This document shows, in pieces, positions 44,602 through 57,167 of a stretch of 64,000 nucleotides of DNA; the first letter of the stretch is position 1, and each line of letters starts with the position of its first letter. The notes beneath the pieces were generated by a model. The model saw only the letters and a program-made list of their open reading frames with translations. It did no database searches and was not told the origin of the DNA. The position numbers and the translations under genes are program-made. Origin of the DNA: Portulaca oleracea (lineage: Eukaryota; Streptophyta; Magnoliopsida; Caryophyllales; Portulacaceae); assembly GCA_029582165.1 (NCBI GenBank), contig CM055888.1, positions 15,795,501 through 15,859,500 on the forward strand, written 5' to 3'.

Positions 44602-47600
44602 TGTAACAACCCGACCTTTGATGGTTTTAATTTGGGTGTCCTGTGTATAGACATTTTTAGGATAGTAGGTTTACAAACGTTTTAAGGTGTCAAGGGGACT
44701 TAATTATCCTAAACATTCAACATAAAAGTTGTAGGTTGTTGTGCAAGAGTTTCAAAATGTCAAATTTCAAGGTCGTAGGAGGTCAGAGTAAAAAGTGATG
44801 ATAAGTCGAAGATGCCGCGTAACCATGATTAAACCAGAATTTCTATGTTGTGGAGTCATTTTCAAGCCACTTTCCGAAGCCTTTCCAAGTCTTTTCTAAG
44901 TTTGTGTTCAACATAAACGTTGTAGAACACACTTCAAGCTTTCCATAGACAACTCACATGTTCATATGATGTCTAAATTTTAAGTTATGAATTTTTAAAG
45001 TTTCACGGTCGAACTTAATTTAGTGGAGGCCAACCCTGTTGTTCACTCATTTTCAAGTCCTTACACTTATTTTTATCATGATGTCTTAACTAGAGAGTTG
45101 TAGTACCTTTTTTTAGCTTTCCAAAAAATTATCTTATGAAGCTTTTCAATGTTTGTAGAAGAAGTTATGATTTGTACAAATTTACCACTAAAACCCCAAA
45201 TTCCCAAATCTTAATGTTATCTTTTAATATTAAAGTGAATAACACTTTCAAAACTTCAAAATAGTTAGCCTTGTTATTTTCCATCTCAAGCGCGGGTCGC
45301 GGGGTCGTTGCTACTCTTCGCTCGAGTCCTCCCAAGTCCTTAGGGCATTGATGAGGGCATATAGTGACTATATATTGGAAGCATTTTGATAGTGAAATTT
45401 GGGGATTAATGTGCTTAATTGATCTTTTATGATCTTATTTCGCTATCTTAACTGAGTTCTTTGTGTTTTATTCAATTTGTGCAGATTAGTGATATGAACT
45501 CCAAAGCTCGCATCCATTACTTGATTCATCACTATAAGAGCTTTCCGACGATATATTATAAGGTCAATTCCGAGTTGAGATGATGGAGTTATGAATAAAA
45601 TAGCAGAAAGTGTGCGAAAACTGATATATGTCTACTCTTTTGGTCACCATCATTTCCACAAGTATGCTATGACATTGAGACTTATGCCAATGAAAAGTAG
45701 ACTCCTAGAGCTTTCCGAAAAGTCAAGAACCAAGTCAATCGAACGTCGGATGAAGGAGATATGGCCGAAACAAGATGACCCAAAAAACTCCAGAACCAAC
45801 ACGTCCCGTGTTGACATCAACACGGTCCGTGTTGGCCTCCAGAGAGCTCAATTTCCCCAGAAACCATCAACACGACCCATGTTGACACCAACACGGTCCG
45901 TGTTGGCCCTGTTTATGACGATTTGGGCGTTTCAACTTCTCTTAATGGCTATATAATTGTAGATTCGGCTGATTCATCAATGACCATCCACCTTCATTCA
46001 TTCACTCCCATTCACCATCCACCTTCATTCATTCACTCCCATTCACCATCCATCTCCATCTCTACCCTCATCCATCCCTTCCTCCACAAATCCATCCACA
46101 TTCATCTATAGTTGAAGATTGAGAGTTTATTGGAGTTTGAAGATCGATTCTCAAGAAATCCATTGAAGTGGAGGAGCAAAAGTCCCCACCAACTACCATT
46201 CAAGCGAGGAACGATTTCCATCTCGGTTTACTTCTCTTTCTTTTAGATTTCATGCTTTCTAGAATATATTTTGATATGTTTTGTGTTTTGAATATGAGTA
46301 GTGAGTAGTTTCTTTTAGTTTGGGGGATAATCTCTTTTAAGTTTCTCTTATGGATTGAGTATTGTTGGATTGAACAAGTTTGTTTATCTAGTTTGAATGC
46401 ATTTTATTTATCCTTTGAATATGTATGTCATTGCTTTTGCTTGATCACCATTAGCATGGTTATAAATTGTTGAGTGAAGTACCGAACGGAGAAATTCGAT
46501 AATCGGAACCCTTAGGATTAAACTAGTATATGAAGTGAACTAGAGATAGAAGACTTTGTAACTAGGGGTCATTGGATAATTTGATATTTAACTTAGATAA
46601 AATTGACACAATAAAGAGTCCAATAGATCAATTTTACTAAGCAATCCGTTTCATTGCCAAAAGCTCGCTACGGAATACATTATGCGATTATCGACCCTAA
46701 AATGTACCAAATTAGTGACATACATGTTCAATCCACTTGTTTGATTCATAAAGTGACTTAGGTTTTATCCCCTGAACGTCTTTCTCATATTGATTTCATC
46801 TTGTGAATTGTGTGAATATTTGATTTATTTGACTTTTTTTTAGTGACTAGAACTAGAATTAGTTATTCTCAATCTAAAACCCGACCGATTTAGCAATCAC
46901 CCAGGAGGCTAGTTTGGTGTGTAGTTAGCAAAGTTCCTGTGGGATCGACCTTGATACTTGCTACACGAGCACCCGTGCACTTACGGCTTATCAGGCATTT
47001 ACCTACAACTCACAGCTTCAAGTACGCATACTGCATGTACCATACCCAAACTCACTTATTTTAGTTCAAATAAAGCATGAATGTTATTAACATGCTTAAT
47101 ATGAGTTTTCACATGTTTTTCTCACATAATGTGGTCTCGTCTCAATTACATATATGCCAAAGTCAAGTACTTCATAACCTGGCCAGTGTCAACCGGTTAA
47201 CTCTGTCCGGACTTTCCGATCGGTCTAGGTATGCGCATATGAAGGACAAATTCGATGATCGCAAGGGAACCACATAGAAAATATTAATCATGCAATATGT
47301 ATTTCATTTATTTCTCTTCTCCCTGTTTGCAAAATGAATTGACATGCATGAAATAAAATAAATTGCTTATTTTTATTTAATTGTATAGGGGTATATATAT
47401 TGAGCTTAGACTCATTTGCGAAAATGTTTTATGTTTTGTTTTACGTAATGCTTATAGTGAAGACAAACCAGGCACCAGTAAAAAGCAGGTTAGGTTGGGA
47501 ATCGGAAAGTCCTCCTTTTGTTGTATGTTGCTACGAATCATTGTATCTATGAATCTTGGGAGTTGATTGTACCTTCACACTGTGGTTATGTAACCTTTTA

Positions 47601-47824
47601 ATCCAAGAGTCTAACATGGTATTCTCGTGGTTATGCATCATGTTAAAGCTTTCTTTGGGAATTGTATATTAAAATTAGTGTTTTGTATTGAGTTGGTTTG
47701 TTAGTCTTGTCCATCCTTGTGGACGGCAGTAATGCCTTTGAGTTATATGTCTTCGTTGTGCTAATCCATGGGTTACGAGATGCTTCGTCATAATATGACG
47801 ATTTGGAATTCGGGGGCATTACTA
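44602..47824 (+). repeat. Gypsy LTR (TGTAACAACCC type) split by a solo LTR
   Basis: Starts TGTAACAACCCGACC and ends near GGGGGCATTACTA, the TGTAAC...GTTACA-like terminal pair common in plant chromovirus (Tekay/Del-like) LTRs. Excluding the nested solo LTR it is about 1.57 kb. No coding region of the same element adjoins, so this is probably itself a solo LTR or fragment. Its own duplication is not visible. Confidence 0.55.
45349..46993 (+). mobile_element. Solo gypsy LTR, 1645 bp, perfect GGCAT duplication
   Basis: Starts TGATGAGGGCATATAG and ends GTGCACTTACGGCTTATCA. GGCAT flanks both ends (45344-45348 and 46994-46998). The 3' end with TGTGGGATCGACC, CTTGCTACACGAG and CGTGCACTTACGG is typical of Athila/Tat-group LTRs and matches, inverted, the start of the LTR at 61849. 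It includes the phrase pair AACACGGTCCGTGTTGG at 45803-45910 and a CCATCCACCTTCATTCATTC tandem repeat at about 45985-46050. Confidence 0.92.
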
Positions 47825-49739
47825 ATGGGAGGAGCAAGCCCACGGCAAAGGCCCAAAGAAGGGAATAAGGAGATGTTTTGTTGGCAAGTTAATTTAATGA
47901 TAGACGTGATTTGACTATGGCAAAATTAGTTTATTTTATTAATATACTAGTGCATTTAAAAACATTACATTCATGAAAACGTAATTCCACAAAAATGTAA
48001 AAAAAGAGTATATAAGCATAGTACTTATTGCTCCCCAACGGATAAGTTTGGAAAAATAAACTAAAACAATAAACAATTTTCTAACAGCCAACATCATCAC
48101 CCAATCTTCATCTTCTTGGCCTGGTCGGACTTTCCTGGCTCGATCTTCTTTTTCACCACCTTCTCTCTACTTGAACTTGCTCCGTCATCCTTGGAGGCTA
48201 TCTTCTTCTTAGCCTTAGGAGGTAGAGGCGTTTGCCTTTTCTTGACAATGGGGCTGGTTTCTTATAGTAAGAGTCTTATGTTTAGGTTCAAAATCACCAC
48301 CCCGTTGGAGGACCTATCCTTCTTCTTCTTCTACTACACCATTCGGCCAAGGTTGCTTAAGACATCAATTTTAGGACCCAAGCATGCCATCACATCAATC
48401 TTCGGCCCAAGCCGATGCTTTACACTTGCTCTAAGGGCATGGTCATCCTTTTTGTGCTCACCCCTAGTAGTGTCTCCCCTAGCAGTAGACGCTTCCTTCT
48501 TCTTCAATTTAAATAACGGGTCGCCTTCGAGGTAGCAAGCCAAGAAAAATACCTATGAGTGGCATGGGTCACTCCTGTCGCTTTACAAGGGCCAACTAAC
48601 CCAAACCTCTTTTCCTAATAGCTGCCCCAAGAATTTACTATCCATGCAAAGAGAGGTGGATTCCCCGAAGCCATGCATGGCAACGAAGGCACACGTTGCC
48701 AGCTTTCCATCTGTCTCATTACTTGCTCCAAGAAATAATAGGTTGCATGAGTAAGGCCCAACAAGCGTACATATGGGTTATGACAATCATGATTTATGAA
48801 ATGCATCATGTTCCACCATTCGAATCACCATCGCACTTCTCGATTCTCATTCATAAAAGTGATCCATTAAATGCACTCATTGTCGCTCGGTAAACCTACT
48901 CTTGGGGTGACAAAATTTTCCCTTTTATGCGTCAGTCTAAGGCTCAGATACCGCATGAGCCAACTCTACAAAGAAGCCACCCAGTTAATTATAAAAAAAA
49001 AAAATGAATTGGTCTAGTGGCCTAACCCGCCAGTTACTTGACTTATCAGATTGGCCCAGTACACATGGACTAACCCGTGGGTTAGACAAACAGAAGGGTG
49101 GGGAAATACCTGAAGCAACAGGGGGCTCCTGTGAAAGAAGCACTCCGGGTTCAGATCATCCAGTCCCGAAATGGTTTTTGCCACCATCAACAGTGTCGGG
49201 TTATAATCGCGCTACTTCTGGTCCATTGCCTTGATAAGTCCCATAGACACTACCTTTATCCTGCCATGATAGAAGCAATACTCACCTAAAAAACACAACA
49301 CTAAGTCCCGTACATGCACCGTAGGGCCCGAGTGCAATGTTTCAAGTGTATGACATCCCCACTACGATGCGACTTATAACCTTTTAATTAAAACTCAAGA
49401 GTTCTTCCATCTTCTAAGTCAAGGTTGTAGACAGCGATGGAGTCATGAGGAGAGCGTGGATTGGCCCCTAAAATCCCGTTCATTCTTCAGCCAAAGGACA
49501 CTTCTCGTTCCGACCAAAATTAAAAATATGCATCGCTTTGTTCTACACTCCTTCGGCCGCATTCAACGAATCCTAATTGATTATCATCTGCTTTAAGCCT
49601 GTGTGGACGTCCTCAAGATACAATGTTCAATCTCCCCGAGGTTTCCTCCGCAGAAGGGGTCACGGTGGGCGCCGCTTGTTGAATTTTTGAGACTTTGTTG
49701 GTGCTTTACTTTTAAAAGATTTTTGGAATTGTTTTATGA
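47825..49739. other. Degenerate retroelement debris, no intact gene
   Basis: The minus strand of 48543-48100 has a Lys-rich low-complexity frame with repeated LGPKIDV units and two adjacent stops, reminiscent of gypsy gag tails. Minus-strand 48809-48615 is also open but unrecognised. The plus-strand frame at 48116-48535 is the shadow of this. GACTAACCCGTGGGTTAGAC, a near-perfect palindrome, lies at about 49067-49087. Confidence 0.4.
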
Positions 49740-49744
49740 ATAGT

Positions 49745-51416
49745 TGTTTAGACCCAATTTTGTGTCTAAATAACGCCTTAATTCTTAGGCTTTTGACTCG
49801 TTTCGTGTTTATTCTCATGGCTTTTTAGTATGTTTTTGGTTATTTTGTAGGTTTTGGTGTTATACAAAAAAACGAGGTAAACGGGCCATTTTAGAGCATT
49901 TTTGGTGAATTCCCGAGTCGAGCCGGACCGAGAGCCGAGGTGGAGTTTACCTGGGACCACTCTCCCGTCATTGGGTGCAAAACAGTGAGATAACACTCGT
50001 TACGACCCTTGTAGCGGGCGTTTCATGCCTTGGAATGAAAGACGGAGCAAAAGGAAGAAAGCAGCAGGGTAGCCCCCGCCACCCTGGGCGTGGCACCCGC
50101 TACCCCTGGCTGCTGTCTCTCGAAGCTCAAATCGCCAAGGTGGATTTCGCATGGTAGCGCCCGCCACCCTATTGTGAACACCCGCTACCTCAGTTGGGCC
50201 GAGGAAGACTGTACCTGCGGTTAGTGGATACCGTGCCTACGGTCGATCGAAGGAGAAAATCGCCTGCAATTTTCGCAGGGTAACGCCCGCCACCCTCCTG
50301 GTGGCACCCGCTACCTCCCCAGGACAACTAATAGACCGTACCTACGGTCTCCCTATGTTCTGCGCGTGTTTTCGGCTTGAAGTGCTGTGTTTTGCCCAAC
50401 TGTTTTGCCTTGTATATATATCCCAATTGACGAATTCTTGGGGGAAAAAGAATCTTAGATTATATTATCTAGTTGTAGACTTCTAATTTTCAGCTGGTAA
50501 TTAGTGGATTTTAGAGAGAGATTAGTGAGAGATTAATCTAGGGTTTTGGAGATTTGTTTGTTATTGAAGATTTGGGGATTTAAACAATTGAGAGATTGTT
50601 GGACCATCTTTTTATTGCTTTCTCTTGTTCATCTACAACATTTTGATAAGTATTCTCTTCGCTTAACTCTTTTATTAATTACTTTGCTAATTACTTTACT
50701 TGTTCTTTAATTTCTTTGCTTGCTATTTTGATTATCTTGCTTGGTTTATGTTTGTTGTTGATAGAAATCATGCTTAGGGTTGGTTTTGTTGATGTTGTTA
50801 TCATAGTTGTGATGGGTAGTTTCTAGAACCCTAATGGGTTAGGGGGTAATTAAGGGTGTGAATGGGTAATTAGGCATGGGTTAGCAATTTTAGTGAGTAA
50901 TTAGTTGGGAAATCACTTTTCCCACTCCATTCCTTCCCTCAAGTGGGATGTCTTTGGGTCCGAAACTCCCCGAACACATCCAACACTTGAGTGGGAAGGT
51001 TGGAATTGGGATAGTTAGCAATCTACTCATGAGAGTGATTAGAGACTAACTAGGGAATTCTGTTTCTTCAACCCTCCGAGTCCGTGGTGGACTTTGGGGA
51101 AGTTAATCCGGACTATCCTCGAAAGAGGAAGCCCGGTTTGTATTTTCTAATGGAATTGCCACTTGATTTCCTTCCTTGTTGCTCTCTTGTTGCAAAACCT
51201 ATTTCTTTGTTCCCGTTTGCATCCCGAAAAGCCCCCGGAACCCATTGTTTTACCTTGACTGACCTTTGATTTGTTTGTTGCTTTGTGACCGCCCCTTCAA
51301 ACCGAATTGCCTTACCTTAGCAATCTCATCCCGATCATTGACCAAGATTCTATGACCAAGGACCCTCGCTCCCTGAGAAGAACGATAAAAACCTTGGTCT
51401 ACAAAACCACGTTACA
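49745..51416 (+). repeat. 5' LTR, 1672 bp
   Basis: Starts TGTTTAGACCCAATTTTG and ends AACCACGTTACA. It includes three hairpin phrases of GGTAGCGCCCGCCACC / GGTGGCACCCGCTACC (about 50065-50110, 50153-50190, 50279-50320) and a TATA-like TGTATATATATCCC at 50411. It aligns with 57173-58772 at an offset of about 7410. Confidence 0.93.
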
Positions 51417-51421
51417 CAAAA

Positions 51422-51435
51422 TGGCGTCGTCACCC
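51422..51435 (+). other. Primer-binding site, tRNA-Asp-like
   Basis: TGGCGTCGTCACCC lies five bases after the LTR. Athila elements use a TGGCGCCGTTGCC site complementary to tRNA-Asp. This one shares the layout with a few changes. Confidence 0.65.
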
Positions 51436-52470
51436 TTCTATCATACGCCATTCCATTATCGGGTACGGGAGGCAACCCTCATCTTACCACCATTACCACC
51501 TGACGCGGTATTTGAGTTCAAGCCGTGTCTTCGTGAAGCCTTTGAAAGCAACCCGTTTCATGGTGATATTTCCGAGAGTCCTATTACTTATATGGAGAGA
51601 TTCGAGAAGCGCATTAGTTTCATGCATATACCTGGGATATCTTCGGAGTATCTAAAGTTGAAGTTCTTTCCTCTGACTTTGAAAGGGAAAGCTGAGATGT
51701 GGCTTGATATATGCCCACCTGGATTTTATCCTTCATGGGAGGCTCTCAAGAGAGATTTTCTTTAAAGATTTTTCCCGGCTGATAAAACATGTAAACTCCG
51801 GCAAGATATTATGAGCTTCAAGCAAGAACCCGGAGAGACACTTTTTGAAGCATGGGGAAGATTCAAAAGGTCTCCAACGTCAATGCCCGCACCATAATCT
51901 ACCCAACTGGATGCTTCTACAACACTTTTATTGTGGACTCTTTGATTCTCTTAAAGAATCGATCGATATTACATCCGGAGGGACATTTTTGAAGAAAACT
52001 GCGGAAGAGGTCGACAAATTCCTTCATGAGCTCGTTCAATATGCTCCCGATTTGGGAGGTTACAAATCAAGAGGAGGAGATTCATCTCTGGAGCAAGATT
52101 CCATTATCACACTTCTTCTTGCTTCTATTTATGAAATGCAAAAAGAGAAGGCGAATGAGAAAGTTCAAATCAATTGAGAGTGGCCCAAGGTGTGTAAACC
52201 CTTACATATACTTCTGTTCCTAATATGCATACTTGTAAGTTGTGTTTGGGTCCACATCACGAGCATCAATGTAGGGAGTTTAATCAAGTAGAGCGTGTGA
52301 ACGCTATCAATCCATCGTATTTCAACCCACTTTTCTCCCATTCTTTTGGAGAGCATGCTTATGACTATACCACGTTTATAAATCCTACATTCAACCCCAT
52401 TTCTCAACCTTATGACCACCATCATTTATCCAAGAAGAATCCTCCCATTCAACTCAACGAGACATAGTAC
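51436..52470 (+). pseudogene. Athila-like gag, lightly broken
   Basis: The gag core follows the primer site: YMERFEKRISFMHIPGISSE, then LKFFPLTLKGKAEMWLDICP, SWEALKRDFL, a TAA at 51763, then RFFPADKTCKLRQDIMSFKQ and ETLFEAWGRFKR. A frameshift near 51873 is followed by QCPHHNLPNWMLLQHFYCGL, IDITSGGTFLKKTAEEVDKF and a TGA at 52175. A further frame from 52225 carries a CX2CX4HX3C knuckle (CKLCLGPHHEHQC). The CPHH...FY.GL...SGG signature is that of Athila gag. Only one stop, one shift and a frame change separate it from an intact protein. Confidence 0.88.
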
Positions 52471-52511
52471 CACCCCAAATTTCTAAACCACCCCAAGAAT
52501 TCTCGGCTGAG

Positions 52512-53694
52512 TTGAGGTTGAGGAAGATGATGGATGACCAAAAGAAAAACCAAGCCTACATTCAAAGTCTCGAACTCAAACTAGCTCAAGCCACCCAACC
52601 TTCACAGACTCCAATGGTACAAGTAAATTCTGTCGATCTAGGGAGTGGGGAAGAGGTTGATGAGTTTTCTTCGGTAGAGGATAGTGTTTTGGAGGAAAAA
52701 GTAGAGAATGACGTAGAGACGAATGTTGAAGAGGGAGTCGTTATGGTTGAGGAAGCTAAGGTTTTAGATGAGGAAGTGTTGGATGAGAAGATGGAGGAAG
52801 AACAACAAAGAGAAGAGATTTTGGGAGGAAATATCCGTGAATGCTCCAAAGAGCAATTTGATCCACACCAAATGCAAATTCCACTTCTCGAATGGTTGAT
52901 TCAACACTTGATGGATGTAGAGCATATAGATCTAAGGCATGATCACTACTAAAAATATGTGTATTATCAACCATTTTTTTCCAACCAATTTAAACTGGTT
53001 GGAAAAACCAACCATTTTAGCAACTATTTGATATTCCAACTATTTTTCAAAAAATTTAGTTGGAAAAATGGTTGGAAATTCCAACCAATTTGGCTAAAAT
53101 GGTTGAAAAATTTTCCTACCATCATTTTTCCTACTATATGGAATTGATTGGAAAAATAGTTGGTAATCCAACCATTTTTCCAACCATTTTCAAATAGTAG
53201 GAAAAATGATGGTAGGAAAAATTTCCAACCAATTGTAGCAAAATTGGTTGGAATTTCCAACCATTTTTCCCACTAAATTTTTAAAAAAATAGTTGGAATA
53301 TCAAACGGTTGCTAAACTAGTTGGTTTTTCCAACCATTTTAAATTGGTTGGAAAAAAGTGGTAGGTAGTACACATATTTTTAGTAGTGGATGTTCTGATT
53401 GAGAAACCTTCTCTCAAGCCGCTTTGTGTTGAAGTCAATTCAGTGACCATGGTTGCTCTTGAGCATAGAGAGGAGGTCTACATTCTTGAAGTGAATTCCG
53501 ACAATGAGAAGGACAACAATCATCCCAAGGCTTTATGTCTCGAACCCGAGGTAATTGAAGATACATCTCGTGATGATTCCCTCAAAATTGTTCCATTGAG
53601 GAGGGAAATCTCATTGGATGAAGTTTATATTGAGGACATAGATATTGAGAAGATTGTTCCCATGTGTCTGAAACTTGGAGAACCACTTGAATAA
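52512..53694 (+). pseudogene. Acidic second ORF interrupted by a CACTA MITE
   Basis: The frame 52512-52943 encodes a coiled, Glu/Val-rich protein (LRKMMDDQKKNQAYIQSLEL, then long EEVDEF, VEENDVETNVEEG-like stretches). After the MITE (52944-53388) and its 3-bp duplication, the same frame continues with VLIEKPSLKPLCVEVN and REEVYILEVNSDNEKDN to TGA/TAA near 53692. Counting across the insertion (52941-52943 joined to 53392) keeps the frame. I do not recognise a domain. It may be the C-terminal extension of gag or a chaperone-like accessory ORF of Athila elements. Confidence 0.75.
52944..53388. mobile_element. CACTA (En/Spm) MITE, 445 bp, GAT duplication
   Basis: Ends are CACTACTAAAAATATGTG and its exact inverse, flanked by GAT on both sides (52941-52943 and 53389-53391), the 3-bp CACTA duplication. 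The whole element folds back on itself through many TTCCAACCA / TGGTTGGAA subterminal repeats, with a centre near 53150-53165. Non-coding. Confidence 0.96.
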
Positions 53695-56600
53695 GGGCAT
53701 AAGTTACTTCTTCATCCCCATCACCAAATCAAACCACCGGAGGAGACCCTTGTTCTATTTGCGGAGGTGATGAGGAGGTGTTGGAAAAGGAGGAGGAAGC
53801 GACATTGGAAGAAATCAAAGATATCATCACATCTTCGTTGCTCATGGTTAACCAAACGACCGGAAGGACGACTTGACTTGAGGTTATCCAAAGATGGAAG
53901 AAGTTGGAAAGGAAGGAAGAAGAAGCGATCATGGTGGAAGAAGCTGATTATGTACCTCTCATGTGCATCGCGTCTCTCTAGAATTAAAAGGGTATTTAGG
54001 TCGAGCTAGGGACCTAAAACAAGCGCACTATGGGAGGCACCCCATAATTTTTGAGTTTCTCATTTCAAGTTTTAAGTTTTGCATTTTTTTCTAATTTTAT
54101 TTCTTTTTCTTCTCTTTAATTTTTCTTTTTAGTTTTCTTTAGATTTTTCCATTTTTCTTGTCTTTTAGTTTTTCTTTATTTCTTTCTTTTGTAATTTGAG
54201 GTATTAGTTCTAGGTTCAAAAGAAAAAGTAGAAAAAAAAGAAGAAAAATGAGGTGAAAAATAGAAAAAAAGAGTTGGATGTGAAAAATAAGAAAATTGAA
54301 GTTGGAGTTAAAGAACTAGTGTAAGTGAGTGAAGCTTGGAAAAATTATGAGTGTTGAGAGAGTTTGAAAGTAAGAAAGTTTTTTGAATTGAATGTGAGGA
54401 AGTTTATAAGAATTGAATGTAGAAGGGAGAAGTTTTTAGGAGTTAGAATAATTTTGCTGTTGTAAGTGCTAAGCGAATGCCCAGAGTAAGGTAGCGGGCG
54501 CTACCCCGTCTGTAGCACCTGCTACCGTGCACAGCGTACAACAGCAGAAGAAGTATTAGGCGCTACCTTAGTTGTGGCAACCGCTACGCAAGCAATAGCA
54601 GCTGAACGCAACTGTGACTAAGAATACCGCGCCTGCGACCCGCGAGTAGCAACGTCCGACAATTCCCAGCGCCCTCCGCACGTAGCGCCCGCGACCGTGC
54701 CGGTCGCACCCGCGACCTGGGACTGTCAGCGGCTTATTTTGGCCCTAAAACCCGACTTCATTCTCATTTTTTCTCATTCCTTTTCTCACTCAACTCGACT
54801 CTCATCGTCTCTACAGCCCTAAGTGACCGCGACCAAGCTCTCACCCACACCCTTTCTTCCTCTCAACTCTCAGTTCGTCCTTCATCCTCCTTCCATTTTC
54901 GAACCTAACCCTAATTTCTTCTTCTTTGTGCGAAAATCTGCTGTTGGGATTCAAAATTTCTGTCAGATTCATCCCAGAGCGTGCGACATTGTTCAAGTAC
55001 ACATTCTACATAACTAAGTGAGGTAACTCTTGTGGCATTGTGCGAAATCTTTTCCCTTCTCACTTGTTTTTGGTTCGTTTGTCATGCTTTGTTGAGTTGG
55101 GTTTGATTTTGTCAATTTTTCATGCATAATTCTACCTCACTATATGCTGTGTGTGAGCTCAATATTCTTGTGTAGTGTTTGTGTGATTAATGGTTGTATT
55201 TCACCTGTTGCAACACACACACTGATTTTACATTATGGATTCTTGTCGATTTACACACACACCCACACTGTGAACTGTATTAGTGTGTTGTGGTTATGTT
55301 TTTTTTTTTTTTTTTTTTTTGCGTACTGAGTTGAATGCCATGCTCTTGTATTAGTGTTTTGAGTGCTTGGTAGTCGCATTTCATCTATCAAAACACACAC
55401 ACGCTCGCTGTGCTGTCCAGATTCACACTATACACTCAGATTAGTAAGCTGTTTTTGTGTTCTGTGTGTGCTTGCTGTGTGTATTGTCCATTTTGACGAG
55501 CAAGAATCAACCCTCCTTGCTGAATCAACACTTATTATGTTTTTCTTGTTTATTTCTAACCAAAGTGTGACGTTTTCTTGGATCGCGGATTGGGTTCGTT
55601 ATTTATTTGAAGACCCCGAGGTAACCTCTTTCCGCGCTCTTTGAATGTGTACATATATTGAGTTTTCTTTTGGGTGGCTAGCCTCTTTGAGTGTAACCAA
55701 AGTGTGAATGCTTGATTTTTCTTTTGGGTGGCTAGCCCCTTTGATGTTTGTGTTGGGATTATATTGCTGTTGGAGCCGAGTGGGCTTGGGTCGCCACCAC
55801 TTTTATGTGCTAGTTGTTCTTGTTTGTTTGTTTTTATAGGTTCTCTACCCTTTTCATGTGACACCTTCCCACAATGAGGACATTGTGGCGTTTTAAGTGT
55901 GTGTGTGGGGGGGGGGATATTTTGTTTCAAGGGTAGATCACCTAGCATTTTTGTTTTTGTTTTCTTAGTTTTTGCCTAAAAATTGAAAATTTTTGTGTGA
56001 AAAAGGAGAAAAAAGTGAGTGAAAACCTTGAAAGTTTTCTTTCAGTTTTCGTTTTCGCTTTGTTTTGCTTTGTTTCTTGGATCTTGTTGTTGAAATTGGG
56101 AAGCCGTTCTTAATCTTCTTTAAAAGAAACCAATCTAAGCATTTTCGACCCTGTCTCAGGTGATTGTCATGACTTATCTCCTTAGATTTCCATCATTGAG
56201 TGTCTAGTGAGACCCCCGATTCCTTTCACGTTCTGGTTGAAACCGGGAGATTCTAGGGGTTTATGTCCGAGCTTGTTTTGTTTCCCTGTTTAGCAAATGC
56301 AAAAGCAAAAAGAAAGAAAAAGGAAGCAAAGCTAAATAACCGGATTAAGTGGGGCGTGTCACTAAATGACATCAACCACCATACACTTAGCCAACCTACA
56401 CAGGTCCGGTTTTAGCGGTACGGCGCTATTACCCCTTAAGCTCCTCCTATATCGAATTCTCGACGGAGGTGTGTATGGAAAAGACTGTGTTGGGAGGGTA
56501 AACCCCATTGTGGGTCGTCCAATTCCCGAAAGTAAGGCTAATACCAACTATAAAAAGAAAAAAAAAGAAAAAGAGAAAAAGTAATTTCGTTGGTAAAACC

Positions 56601-57149
56601 AACCAAAAAGAAAAGAAAATTTTGTGCTTCTTTAAGTGTGGGGCCTCTCCTTGCATCACCTACGGCCCTCACCAAGCCAAGGGCGACCAAATGAGTCTTT
56701 GGAGTCTTCCGGGTTCGGTTAGAACCCACTAGCACATTTGCACATGGGGTTTTGCTTGGCATAAGGTGTAGGGGGTCGAAAATCTTTAAGACTGACTTTT
56801 GCTTGGGATAGGTGCTTGTGAGATGCTCATAACGGTTCCTTTTGGAGGATTAATAACGTTTTCCAAATTAAGATTGCATGATCCTTTGAAGCGAAGCTGT
56901 TGTTTTTCTTTTCCTTTGTTTTTCTTCAATTTTGTTTTCACTTTCCCTCTCTCCTTTTTCTTTGGCTTTTGTGGGTACAGCCGCTACAAACCCTCACGAG
57001 TCAATCTCGTCCACCCGGGCTGCCGGGGGGTTCAAAGGGCTTGGTGCATACGCTAAATGCACTCGTTTCCTCCCATGACAGAGGAGTTGGTGTTTAGTTT
57101 TTCTTATTTGTTTATGTTTTGTTTTGCTCAGGACGAGAAAAAGTTTAGG
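53695..57149 (+). other. Non-coding interior of the Athila-like element
   Basis: After the second ORF come a T-rich then A/G-rich stretch (54050-54470) and a GC-rich block with TAGCGGGCGCTACC and TAGCGCCCGCGACC phrases (54490-54720) that echo the LTR phrases. Next are pyrimidine-rich leader-like sequence (54770-55010), CACACA/poly-T tracts (55250-55320), and the block with ACATTGTGGCG then GTGTGTGTGGGGGGGG (55877-55916). None of the short frames shows a known domain. Confidence 0.6.
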
Positions 57150-57167
57150 TGTGGGGGGGGGGGGGGG
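57150..57167 (+). other. Polypurine tract, expanded poly-G
   Basis: GTGTGGGGGGGGGGGGGG precedes the 3' LTR. The first ~11 bases expected of the LTR (TGTTTAGACCC) are missing here, as if lost during expansion of the G run. Confidence 0.75.

Noticed and set aside
48116..48535. 139-codon plus-strand frame
   Set aside because: It is the antisense shadow of a Lys-rich low-complexity minus-strand remnant.
56366..57097. Overlapping short frames near the 3' end of the Athila-like element
   Set aside because: None shows a known domain, and the region matches the non-coding stretch before the polypurine tract.
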